Shown piece by piece: positions 32,987-43,599 of a DNA stretch of 64,000 bases; positions within the stretch are counted from its first letter, which is position 1; each line of letters begins with the position of its first letter. A program made the position numbers and the translations under genes. This stretch comes from Amborella trichopoda (taxonomy: Eukaryota > Streptophyta > Magnoliopsida > Amborellales > Amborellaceae), in NCBI RefSeq assembly GCF_000471905.2, contig NW_006494931.1, positions 5,973,166-6,037,165 on the forward strand. Direction: 5' to 3'. The notes under the pieces are model-generated. The model saw only the letters and a list, made by a program, of their open reading frames with translations. It was not told the origin of the DNA and searched no databases.

Positions 32987-35900
32987 TGTTTTAAGGTATT
33001 TTTCAACACTTGTAACCCGAGGCGAATAAGGAGAGAGTCAATCGTGACTTAGGCCCACAGGTATCAAAATGCATGTGGACCACGGAAGCACTATTGAAAT
33101 ACACCCTGATCTGGAGTACAATTTTGGCAGACAATGGATTGACCCCAAAAGACATGTAGAAGTAGCCCATGACTCCTTAAGAATACCCGCCAAGTTTCAT
33201 CACAATCTGACAACGTTAAGGTGGATCAGGGACAAAATCAGTTTTCATATTCAGCCTCTAACATGCTGAAAATGCACCTTATAACTACAGCCCTATTATC
33301 GGAGCTTTAGATGGGTAGCAGAACACTTCCATTGGATGTCAAATTTTGGCTCAGTCGAATGCTTCTTGACTATTCTGTGGCCAACTTACCCAAAACGGGT
33401 AGGTTAAACACTATTCTGGTGCACCTTTAGTGAACCAGTTTCCATTTATGGAAACTATGCAACGTGATGTCGGGAACACCCATGAATGATCATATATCCT
33501 TCGTCTTAAGTCAGATCAAGCTCAAATTTTCACGACGATCTTTGTCTCGTCGACGTGCACGTTTTGATATGTGGCATAGCCCATGATGCCGCCCGAGACG
33601 AGAGAAATCTTAAAGAGAAGCCTCTTAACGAAACTCATGTGCAACAGATTTTTAATAGAAGAATACCCATTCAATCAAATGGCCACATCATGAGGACCCG
33701 ATATCGGATCGGCTTGAAACCGGGTCTGTTACGACCACGAGATCAAGGGCTTCGATTCGAGCTAAACATCATTCATGATGAATCACCTGAATGGTTGTAT
33801 TTTAAGGTGCAAAGAAAGGCATTTTCTGGTGGCTGGATCCAAATTCCAGCAAGTTCACCAATTCGGTAAGCGACAATTCAAGCACCGAATCGAGCCATTC
33901 TCATCACCAAACGACTTCCTCATCGTTCCACGATAAAAATATTGATCAAAAAGGGTAAAGAATGGCTAAGATCCGAAATCTATGATCGCACAATTCTCAT
34001 CTTTTTACAAATCTTGCGGAGAGCCCAATGCTTCTATTGGAGGATCAAAAGATACATCAAAATGATCGCCTCGCCTAGACCGTCATAATTATGGCATTAT
34101 TTTCACCAAAAAGTTGACTGAAAGGTCTGAAAAGAACCTCAAAAGATCATCATGGTTCATGGCCACTTTTTGGGGACCATCCTATCATTTAGAAGATTGT
34201 GGGTAAAGGCAAAATTGTCATTTTACCCCAAAAACGGGATTCAATTTTAATTTACAAATATTTTTTTTTTCAGCAATTTCCTTTAGTTTCAAGCATCCAC
34301 CCTTGTTTCAACGGGAGCTCTATATAAGCACTTGTAACCCTAAGTTCAAAAAGAGGAGAACTAATGAGTTTGACCCCCTTAAGCTTAAGGTTTTCAATTT
34401 AGTTTTCTTTGGTTTGCAATACTTTTCCCTGCCCCCTTCCATTCAAAGATAGGAGAGAAAAAACTTTCCCCATAAGCCACTACCCATGGAACTTCTCGCT
34501 CCCCCCATGGAATCTCTTACTTCTCACCCGGAACTCTCAACTCCCGACCTAGCCGCCGGTTCAACTTAAGGGCCCAACTAAGTACTTTTCTCTCCTCTTT
34601 CTCTCTCTTATCTCTCCTTCTCTATTCTCTCTCTCTTCTCTCCTCTCTCACTCTCTCTTCATGGTCAACTAGTCGTCAGCCCGCCTCCTCTTTCTATCTT
34701 TCTCTCTCTTTCTTCTTGGCCCCTCTCTCCTCTCTCTTTCTCTCTCTTCCTCTTCCCTCTCTCTCTCCCTCTCAGGTTGATCGAGCCAACCCCTTAGCTG
34801 TCGACTCCCTCTCTTTTTCCTCCTCTCTCTTTCTATCTCCTCTCCTTCTCTCTTCGTCTTCCCCCAAATTTATTTTCCCTCTTCTCTTTCTCTTTCTCTC
34901 CTTTCTCCTCTCTCCTCTCTTTTTGTCTCTCTTCATCCCCCCTCTCTTTCTCTCTCCCTCTCGATTTGATCGAAGCAGACGGCTCCCTCTTTTTCTCCTC
35001 CTCTCTTTCTCTCTCCTCTCCTTCTTTCTTCCTCTTACCCCTTGCTTCTTTCCCTCCTCTCTCTCATATCNNNNNNNNNNNNNNNNNNNNNNNNNNNNNN
35101 NNNNNNNNNNNNNNNNNNNNNNNNNNNNNNNNNNNNNNNNNNNNNNNNNNNNNNNNNNNNNNNNNNNNNNNNNNNNNNNNNNNNNNNNNNNNNNNNNNNN
35201 NNNNNNNNNNNNNNNNNNNNNNNNNNNNNNNNNNNNNNNNNNNNNNNNNNNNNNNNNNNNNNNNNNNNNNNNNNNNNNNNNNNNNNNNNNNNNNNNNNNN
35301 NNNNNNNNNNNNNNNNNNNNNNNNNNNNNNNNNNNNNNNNNNNNNNNNNNNNNNNNNNNNNNNNNNNNNNNNNNNNNNNNNNNNNNNNNNNNNNNNNNNN
35401 NNNNNNNNNNNNNNNNNNNNTTCTTCTCCCCTCTCTTTCTCTCTCGCCCTCTCAGTTTGAACGAGCTAACAGCTAAGTCGCCGGCTCCCTCTCTTTCTCC
35501 TCCTCTCTCTTTCTCTCTACTCTCCTTCTTTCTTCCTCTTCCCCCTCACTTCTTTCCCTCTTCTCTCTCTCTCTCTTTCCCTTTTCTCTTTCTCCACCTC
35601 TTGGTTTGATCGATCTCTCTCTTTCCCTTTTCCCTCTTGCTTTTTCTCTTTCACTCTCTCTTCATGGTCAACTACGCCGGCAGCTAAGTCGTCGGCTCCC
35701 TCTCTTTCTCCTCCTCTCTCTTTCTCTCTACTCTCCTTCTTTCTTCCTCTTCCTCCTCACTTCTTTTCCCTCTTCTCTCTCTCTCTCCTTTCCTTTCTCT
35801 CTCTCTTTCCCTTTTCTCTTTCTCCACCTCTTGGTTTGATCGATCTCTCTCTTTCCCCTCCTCTCTCTTTCCCTTTTCCCTCTTATCTTTTTCTCTTTCA

Positions 35901-36410
35901 CTCTATCTTCATGGTCAACTAGGCCGGCAGCTAAGCCATCAGCCCGTCTCCTCTTTCTCTCTCTTTCTCCCTCTCCCCTCTCTCTTACTCTCCGTCGGCT
36001 CCCTCTATTTCTCCTCTCTTTTGCTTTCTCTCTCTATTTCTCTCTCCCTCTCAGCTTGATCGAGCCCGTGATTAAGCCGCCGTCTCCCTCTCTTTCTCTC
36101 TCTCTCCCTCTCGGTTTGACCGAGCCGGCGATCAAGCCACCGGCTCACTACCTTTCTTCTCTCCCTCTTTCCCTCTCTCTCTCTTCTCTCTCCTCCAGGC
36201 TCGACTAAGCCGACGACCTCATTTTTTCTTTCTCTCCCTTCCCTCTCCCTCTCGCTTTGTTTCTTTCTTTCTTACCCTCTTTCTTTCCCTTCTCTCTATT
36301 TCTCTGTCCCTCAAGGTTTGATCGAACCGGCGGCTAAGCTGTTAGCTCTCTCTCTCTCCCTCTCTCTCATCTTCTCTCTCATTCTCTCTTTATTCCTCTC
36401 TCTGGCTAGG
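32987..36410 (+). repeat. 3' LTR of element B, right end truncated, contains assembly gap
   Basis: Starts TGTTTTAAGGTATT and aligns with the 5' LTR through U3 (for example TTTAAGGTGCAAAGAAAGGC at 14,853 and 33,801). An intact CTATATAAGC TATA box lies at 34,320-34,329. The CT-rich palindrome modules run 34,580-36,410. The last 600 bp of the 5' LTR (17,900-18,530) have no counterpart here, so the right end was lost or replaced. Confidence 0.8.
35071..35420. other. Assembly gap (350 N)
   Basis: A run of 350 N lies inside the CT-rich array of the 3' LTR of B. It is probably an unresolved tandem repeat, so its true length is unknown. Reading frames drawn across it are meaningless. Confidence 0.98.
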
Positions 36411-36719
36411 TGCCTCGATCTCTCCCTCCGGTTCGGGTTGACCTGGTGGTGTGGTTCCAAGTTCGAGATCAACCCGAGAAGTGTGCAGGATACCAACTGA
36501 TGAGAGAGGATATAAGGTCACGAGGAGGGACTTAACTCACGTGGATCCGTGACACCCTCAGACTGGCTCGCGTTGGCGCCATCTTGGAACACGTTGGAAA
36601 GCCCCCTGGCCTATGGCTGGTTTGGAATCACCTCTCTTGACCTGTTTCTCCTTTCATGCAAACACACACACACGTAAGACGTCCCAACAAGTGGATCTGG
36701 GAACCCTGACTTGTCGAAG
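36411..36719. other. Unassigned sequence after the truncated LTR
   Basis: GC-balanced sequence with no gene and no match to the end of the 5' LTR. A short CA run is at 36,662-36,673. It may mark the deletion or recombination junction at the right end of B. Confidence 0.35.
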
Positions 36720-37085
36720 ATAAAATAAAATAAAATGGAGTGAAATGAAAAGTAAAATGGGACGAGATGAAATGAAAAATGAAAGAGATGAATTGAAATA
36801 AAATAAGATTAGAAGATGGAGTTAGGATGAAATAAGAATACAATGAATTAAAATAAAATGAAATAAAGGAAAATAAAATAAAAATGATAAAAGGAAATGA
36901 AATAGAATAAGATGGGGTAAATAAAATAAAATAGGTAAATGAAGTAAAGTAAAATAAATAATTAAAATACAATAGAATTAGATAAATAAAGATGAAATAA
37001 GATGAAGTAAAATAAAAATGAAAATAGAACAAGATGAAACAAGAAAGATAAGTAATGAAATAGAAGGAGGTGAAGGGAAACAAAA
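36720..37085 (+). repeat. AAAATRAAAT-type microsatellite
   Basis: An almost uninterrupted purine/AT array of AAAATA, GAAATGA and AAATAAGATG units. The 151-codon minus frame of Phe/Tyr/Ile is a by-product. Confidence 0.9.
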
Positions 37086-38060
37086 AAAAAGGTAAAGTAT
37101 TATAATAATAAATAAATGAATAAGTGATGCTTTGGTTAGTTGCAGTGATTTAAAAAACGGATCGGTGCCCCGAATCAGGCACTTCAAAAACCCATCTGGA
37201 TCAGTGAAATGGCGATCCGGATGGGGAATCTCGGTCGGATTAAGCTTTAAAAAATTTCAAATAAAATATTAAAATTAATTATAAATATTTTCTTTTAGGA
37301 ATCCAATAAGAAATGAGGATACTCCATTGTTAACTTTCACTTTTTTCATCAATTTGTGAATATTGAGATGTTTTTTCCTCGTATAAACTTATGTTAACCA
37401 TTAAATTTACATCACACATAAGAAAAATTATATAATTATCATGGATAAAATATATAATCATACATGGATTACAATAAAGAGTAGATTTAATCGTTAAAAA
37501 ATGGCCATCAAAATCTCAAATTGGCAGAAAGCCCTAATCCCCTAAAAAAACCCAAATTATTACAAACTAACAAATTATAATCCAAATTTATTACAACCTA
37601 ACTAACTATAATGTTATATGCTGAAATTAATAATGTTGGTTTAAATTTTATAATTATTTTATTTTATAAATAATAACAAATCAAAAATATTTTGTAATAC
37701 GATCTAATTTAAAATGTATTATTGAGAACTGTAAAAAAGATAATAAATTACATGATTTATAATGAAAAAATAAAAAATTTGATTATAAATTATTAGAATG
37801 CATACTAATTTTCAAAAGAACACTTTAATTCTTCAAAATTTTAATTTTTTAGATTTCTAAAACAAATTTAGTAAAAGAGATTGTTAATAGAAAGAGAGAG
37901 ATTTCAAATGGAATAAATTTTTTTTAAAAAAAAATTAATTTTATAGATTTATAGAATAAATTTAATAAAAAAGATTGTTAATAAAAAGAGAGATTTAAAA
38001 AAAATAAAAAAATAAAAAATAAATAAAAATTAAAAATGTTAAAAAAAAGATTTATTTTCT
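37086..38060. other. AT-rich sequence, no gene recognised
   Basis: Very AT-rich with poly-A/T runs and no domain on either strand. CGGATCGGTGCCCCGAATCA at about 37,158 resembles sequence often seen beside plant DNA transposons, but no terminal repeats could be found. Confidence 0.4.
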
Positions 38061-38062
38061 GC

Positions 38063-38095
38063 TTATTTTTGTTGTTAAGTTGACAACAAAAATAA
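38063..38095. other. Perfect 13-bp inverted repeat (hairpin)
   Basis: Arms TTATTTTTGTTGT (38,063-38,075) and ACAACAAAAATAA (38,083-38,095) surround a 7-nt loop. It lies directly beside the tRNA-like relic. Confidence 0.9.
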
Positions 38096-38107
38096 AATAA
38101 GATGTGT

Positions 38108-38178
38108 CCAAGGCGAGAATCGCACTTGAGAAGTGAAGGCTCTACCGTGGAAGTGATAATCATTCTGCCACATCAGCA
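38108..38178 (-). other. tRNA-like relic or SINE head
   Basis: On the minus strand TGGCAGAATGA (A-box-like, from 38,170) is followed 44 nt later by AGTGCGATTCT (B-box-like, about 38,126-38,116), the spacing of a tRNA. Between them is GGTAGAGCCTTCACTTCTCA. No acceptor stem or credible anticodon stem could be drawn, so it is not called a tRNA gene. A tRNA-derived SINE or pseudogene is possible. Confidence 0.35.
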
Positions 38179-38239
38179 CAAGTGTAATTGTTTTCTATAT
38201 TAATAGTATTTATCCAAATTATATTATAATTTAACGCAC

Positions 38240-38600
38240 CGTGGGAATTATCCTACATCCAAGTTTTAGATTGATGTCTATAAATTGCTTTGTAAGTTTC
38301 CAAACAATTGCATGCGTATGCCTAAGGTTGCCATCCACGTGCGGCCGGTGGGGGAACGGTAGTTCCTTCCCACGTGTGGATACAGAGAATCGGCGATGTT
38401 TTGGCCACGCGCTAACTCGCTATGTGACGTCATACGGGCGATATGATGTCACACAAGCGGTTCTGTTCGCGGTTCTGTTCTAGAACCAAGTGGTTCCTGC
38501 AATATAACGTCACATAAGCGGTTCTGTTTTAGAATCGGGCGGCTTGATTTTATACTGGAATAGATATGGGGTAACTGACCCATGAAAGCTCGGACGAGTC
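38240..38600 (+). promoter_or_regulatory. ACGT-rich, promoter-like island
   Basis: The block is clearly more GC-rich than its left flank. It has two G-box-like sites (CCACGTGCGG at 38,336 and CCCACGTGTGG at 38,369), an inverted pair GTGACGTCAT / ATGATGTCAC near 38,423-38,453, AACGTCACAT near 38,504, and repeats of AGCGGTTCTGTT. Plant bZIP/bHLH factors are known to bind ACGT cores. No gene follows convincingly: downstream is the leader of a minus-strand LTR. Confidence 0.4.
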
Positions 38601-38699
38601 ACAACCAATTTTTAAATAAGTGGTTACGAGAGAGATCGTCGATTTTTAAATCACTAAGTTAGGAGAGGAAGGGAGGAATATAATAAGAGAAAAAAAAAA

Positions 38700-41600
38700 A
38701 AAAGTGCTTTTGGTTTAGAGAGAGAGTGGGCTGTGCATTGGTTTTTTATTGTGAGAGAGGGAGAGAGAGTCGAAATATGGGTTTGTTGGTTTTACGCCTT
38801 AAGGTCGTACGGGGAACGAAAACCTCACGAAAAATGGCCGAAACGAAATGAGGAAAACGAAAAGAAAAGGGGTTTTCGTTTGGGCATGTTTTAGAGAGAG
38901 AAAGAACAGTGGTGAGAGGCAGAGACGAAAATAGGCGCGCAAGAGGTTGCGGAGAGAATAGCAAGTGGCTGAGAGGGGGCAACTGTGGGCGTTCGCTATT
39001 GGATTTAGAGAGAGAAAGGGCAGCAAGGTTGCTGCGAGGTGGCGGATATGGCGGGTGCAGGAAGAAGAAAGAGATATGGGCGAGGATAAGAGGAAAGGGT
39101 CAGCAGCCAGCTGTCGTCTGGTGCGAGAGAGGCAGAGAAGAGAGGAAGCCTAGTTGCAGGCAGTGGAGGTGAAGGAGAGAAGGCAAGGACAGGGTGAATG
39201 ACGGAACTTGCACGCAACTGGAGGAAGTCACAGGAGGGTTGTGGTAGCGATTGAAGAAAAAAGAAGGTGAGGTGATGGCTGCTATAGTGGCTGCAGTAAG
39301 AAATGGCGAAGATAGAGATGAGGGAGTTGCTGCTGGTGGTGATTGAGGAAGAAAGAGGCGGAGACAGGGCAGTAGAGGGAGGAGGTGGCAGCTGGTTGGA
39401 GTGGAGAGATGTGGTGGCAGCTGGTTTAGAAGAAGATGGAAAAGGTTTTTGGAGGTGGAACAACAAGGTAAGGTGGTTGAGTGAGGCTGCAACTGGGTGG
39501 AGGAGATGAAGGAGACGGGAGCAGAGCTGGAGAGAAAGAGCTAGCGATTTGGTTGCTGCCCGGCACAGCAGGCTGAGAGGAAGGAGGCAGATAAAGGGGA
39601 CAGGAGTTGCAGAGGTTGTTGCCAAAGAGACTGGCTGGAGAGGTTGCTGCTTGGTTGCAAAGAGTCGAAGGGAAAGAGTTGAAGGGAGTTGGCAGCAGTG
39701 GCAGATCTTGGATGGAAACAGTAGGCATAAGACTGGAGAAAAGGCGGTGAGCCGGGGAGAGGCACACGGCGATGGTGGTTTTGGGTAGGATAGATCGCAC
39801 ACGGCAGTGAGGGAAGAGGAGTGAGTGCGCACGGCAATGGGGTTAGGAAAGAGGCGCGTACGGCTATAGGACTAGGAAAGGGGGACATAAGTTGGAGGGT
39901 CGCCCGAGACGTTGATAAGAAGGGAGATTTAGGAGACAGTGATCGCACGGGATCACAGATTATGTTAGGGAACATGAGTGTGCACCAAAAAGATGTGAGG
40001 TGAGGGCGAGCAGAAAAAGATAAAAAAAAAAAGACGTACGTAAGGTACTATTACGCATTGGATGAAAGTGATCATGCAGGGGTAAAAGGAAAAGGAAAAG
40101 GAAATAGGGTTGGTGGTCATGTGGCATCACGAGCAAGAAGGAGAGAAAAACGAAGGAAAAAAAAGTGAAGCACCGACGGCTATAAGTTTCTGCTCTCTCT
40201 AGAAGAGGCGCGAGAAAGAGAGATAAAGAAGGAGAGAAAAAGAGAGGAAGAAGAAAACGAGAGGAAGAAAGTGTAGCACCTATGGGCGACAGGCTTCCAC
40301 TCTCTCTCGAAGAGCAGAGAGAAAGAGAGAAAAGAAAAAAAGAGAGAGACAAACAAACACTCAGCCCAAGGGTACCGACTCGAAAAAAATTTTATCTCAA
40401 GACGTGACCCAACAATAGGCAAGATAAAAAAAAAATTAAGCAAGTGAAAGGTCACTGTACAATGGTATATATAGAATTGTGCCCAAACATGGATGGATTG
40501 ATCAAAATTAAACCTAATTGTTAGAAATTAAGATTTAATTGAATTAAAAGAATTTAAAAAATAAAGTGCAAAATAATATATTTGCCCCTTTCTAACAATA
40601 TGTGGAATTCCAAAACAGTCTTTATGCTGCCTTAAAACTTACGTGATCTTTCATAGATGATCGGAGGTTATTGTTTTCTTGTAGGGCTCGGCATGACATT
40701 CGATTTGATACCAACTTTGAACCATGGGTCGTGTTTTTATAGCATAATCATGCAACTTGAAATTTAGATGAATCTTGAAACTTCGGATCGATAGTGTGTT
40801 CGTTTCTTGATGTTTTTCTGTGATTTCTTGGCTGGATCACACTGAGCATGCCGTCACGATCGCAGGGCAACAAACACAACTCGATTCCGTGCTCGGACGA
40901 AGATTTTGTAACTTTTGACTTTTTGTGAGAATCTAAAATTCCGACAACAGAATTTGTAGTCACTTCATCGGCTTCATATGTAGAATCTGATCGTTCATCA
41001 TGTACGAGGTTTGAACTAGAGATAGTCTTAGACCTTAAGCATGTGATGGAATTAGTTTCTCGTAGATCGAGCTCTCAAGCGATATGATTTGGCTGCTCGA
41101 GTAAGGTACGAAGCTGCTAATTTTTCTGCACTTTCTTCATGGATCAACAACTTCTCTCTAGTTTTTCTTCGCGTTGGGGCATCATTGCGGGGCGTGCCAC
41201 ATATCGAAACGCTTGTCTTGACGAGACGAACATACTCTATCAAGTTTGAGCCCGATCCGATCTCGGATGAGGGAGATATAAGCGTCAAAATTCACTATTT
41301 GTGATTGCCCCTTTAATGCAGCTGAGTTGCAGGGCGGGCGCACGGGAATACGTGCCTCCTCCTATTTTGCTCTTTCGTTTATAACGTCTTCCTGGGATGT
41401 CCATTCAAGCTTAAATTTGACTCTTGGGGGTTTTCAACCATGCCAAATGTAATGGCAGTGGTCCCACAGAAAATTGAGACACCGAAAATATAGCTCTAGT
41501 TATAGGGTCCGTTTTAGGGTGCTAGAGGTTGATTCTCTCAAAACTGTTTCTCAGTCTGTGCTGCCATAGACATATCTGAATGTGATGAAACTTGGTAGGA

Positions 41601-41725
41601 GAATTTTGAGAGTCCTTATGAAGATCTTGGCGGGTTCTGGTGCTATTATGAGACTGTCAAAATTTCCACTGTTTGTTAGGCTTTATTGATCGGGGACCCA
41701 TAATGATGAAAAATATCTTCCAACA
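38700..41725 (-). repeat. 3' LTR of element C (minus strand), far end uncertain
   Basis: Read on the minus strand it starts TGTTGGAAGATATTTTTCAT at 41,725, as LTR A does, and follows LTR A through U3 (TCGATATGTGGCACGCCCCG near 41,210-41,190). The promoter is CTATATATACC at 40,474-40,464. Beyond it is a pyrimidine-rich leader with GCCGTGCGC-type repeats. Frames of more than 100 codons at 39,005-39,975 are low-complexity Ser/Leu/Pro translations of this leader. The LTR end could not be located; the limit given is approximate. Confidence 0.68.
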
Positions 41726-41765
41726 GCATGCCCCGCCGAATGTTGTCCTTCAAGAGGAGCGAGAA
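41726..41765 (-). other. Polypurine-tract region of element C
   Basis: The minus strand reads AAGGACAACATTCGGCGGGG then CATGC, directly before the LTR start at 41,725. The purine core GGCGGGG is intact here. Confidence 0.7.
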
Positions 41766-43594
41766 GTACAATCTTTTGGGAAATTTCCCTTGGCTAGCCA
41801 CAGGCCTATGTGAACACCGAGGAGGTCCACGCAATGCTGTAACTAGGATGCTCTAACGTTTGGATGTAATGTACAAGTCCATCCATGGAGACTTTAGGGA
41901 GAGAAGAGACTTTTAAGGGATCTATCGAAGTCCTCACCCTCAAGGGACTATTGGCGATTCTGACAGTTTGAGGATTTTGTAGGGACCTCCTTGGTTCAGA
42001 ATCGGACCTATTTGGAAGTCAAATGCTATGAACCTTTGGTCGGCATTGTTTGCTGCTACACTAGGATTGCTTTTGATGATCAGAGTATCTCTGTAGGTCC
42101 CCTCTAACGAGGTCCAGAAGGGGGCTTCTGACCTATGTCAAAGATCTAGGCCTATCGGCTAGAGGGAATTTTGGCGAGGCGGCCTCGTGGGCCCATCTTG
42201 CCAAGTCTAGTCGGGGCATTTTTAGCAGCCTATCCCCAAAAATCTGGGCCTGTTGGCTACGGAAAGTTTTTAGTGAGGCAATTTGATGGCGAGACATCAC
42301 CCAGAAGTCTCTGGCAGGTTAGGCCCTGGCTTTGTCAATTTCTTGCCTTCGTGGGGATCTTTAGCATTTTTGAGGGATCTTTCGGTCGTCGTCCTCACCC
42401 TCAAGGACTCTTGTTGTTTTTAGAGGTGAAGTGTGGGAGATCTTATGAGGCTCTCACTCTCGGGTGAGCCATTTTGCGATGTGATTGGATACTGGTAGTT
42501 GAGGATTTTAGGTAAACCTCATTAGGATTATGACTGTTTGGCAATTGGGTGCCGGCTGAAGCTGTGGTGTTGTGTCAACCTGTTTTGTTTGTCCAAGCAC
42601 CCTTTACGGGTTTTCACTTGAACAAGGGAAGTGGCGCCCTGAAGACAGTTTTCACCAACCTTCTTGATTTTTAGACTATTTTACCCATGACCTTGTGGCC
42701 ATTGTCTACCCTTTTCGTGTCTTCGAGACCTATGCAAAGCCGTTTAACGTCATGCCGCCAAGACGTACACTATAGTTTAGGGTCATACAACTGGACCGCA
42801 GTAGTGATGAATGGCAATCTGTGGAGGCCATAGGGTGATTACGGTGATGGTTTTGACTCACTTTGGGGAGATGGTACGAGGCAGCTTATGAAAGATGGAA
42901 GATATATGAATGGTGGGTGAAAAATGGTGACCCACTAGCTTATGACGAGTATAGATGGCAAGATGGTTCTCCATTTTGTGAGCATGGGTGAGACTCACTA
43001 GGGAATGATGAATAATGGTAGTGAAGTGCATGGGCTCACTGGGAAATTTATGAAGGTGGTGTGCGCACATGTGAAGGCGAGTTTGAGGTCGTGCCTCTGG
43101 GACCTAGGCAAAATGGCATACAATGATGGACCTCAGTCTGCACTGCCTTATAGCTTGGACCGTGGTTTTGCAGTTTAAAGTCATGGAACTAAGACCATGC
43201 AGTTTAAGGTCGGGCAACTAGACCTCCACTACAATTTAAGGTCATATAGTTTGGACCGTAGCTATGCAATTTAAAGTAATGCAGCTAGGACTAAGTAGTT
43301 TAAGGTCGTGCAACTAGACCTCCGCTACAGTTTAAGGTCATGTAGTTTAGACCTTGACTGTGTAGTTTAGGGTCATGAGGCTATGGCCAAGGCTGTGCAG
43401 TTTAAGGTCTTGCAACACGGACCATGGCTATGCAGTTTAGGCTCATGCAGCTAGGACCAAGGCTGTGCAGTTTAAGGTCATGTAGCATGGACCATGGCTA
43501 TGCAATTTAGGGTCATGCGGCTAGGACCAAGGCTGTGCAGTTTAAGGTCATGCAACACAGACCATAGTTGTGCAGTTTAGTTATGCGGCTAGGA
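41766..43594 (-). repeat. 3' UTR of element C, first part, with GTCC/GACCTTAAACTGCA minisatellite
   Basis: 41,900-42,720 is the reverse counterpart of 50,740-51,530 in element A (shared blocks such as TCCTCACCCTCAAGGGACTA). 43,135-43,594 is a degenerate minisatellite of alternating TGCAGTTTAAGGTCATGCA and GGACCAAGGCTG-type blocks, about 60-70 bp per double unit. No gene is present. The array is cut at 43,594 by element A and resumes at 56,122. Confidence 0.85.
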
Positions 43595-43599
43595 CCCAA
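43595..43599. other. Left target-site duplication of element A (CCCAA)
   Basis: CCCAA stands immediately before TGTTGGAAG and again at 56,117-56,121. Joining the two sides gives GCGGCTAGGACCCAAGG, which matches the consensus of the interrupted minisatellite, so this is the true empty site. Confidence 0.9.

Larger units (their letters stand above)
14013..36410 (+). mobile_element. Element B: giant Tat/Ogre-like Ty3/gypsy retrotransposon, decayed
   Basis: Paired LTRs (14,013-18,530 and from 32,987) start with matching sequence (TTAAGGTATT-TTCAACACTTGTA), about 19 kb apart. A tRNA-Arg PBS follows the 5' LTR and a polypurine-like tract precedes the 3' LTR. Gag, RT, two RNase H domains and integrase pieces lie between, all broken. 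Total size of about 22 kb, 4.5-kb LTRs and the tRNA-Arg primer are what is known of Ogre-type Tat elements. The LTR copies differ at many positions by eye, so the insertion is old. The right end is truncated, so no target-site duplication can be shown. Confidence 0.85.

Noticed and set aside
34716-35609. Plus-strand frame of 297 codons
   Set aside because: It runs through 350 N and CT repeats; the frame is an artefact of the gap.
36628-37083. Minus-strand Phe/Tyr/Ile-rich frame of 151 codons
   Set aside because: Translation of the AAAATA-type microsatellite.
38108-38178. Functional tRNA gene
   Set aside because: Box spacing fits, but no acceptor or anticodon stem can be formed; kept only as a tRNA-like relic.
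39005-39975. Minus-strand frames of 124-275 codons rich in Ser, Leu, Pro
   Set aside because: They lie in the pyrimidine-rich leader of the minus-strand LTR C, have no domain, and overlap in several frames, as expected from base composition.
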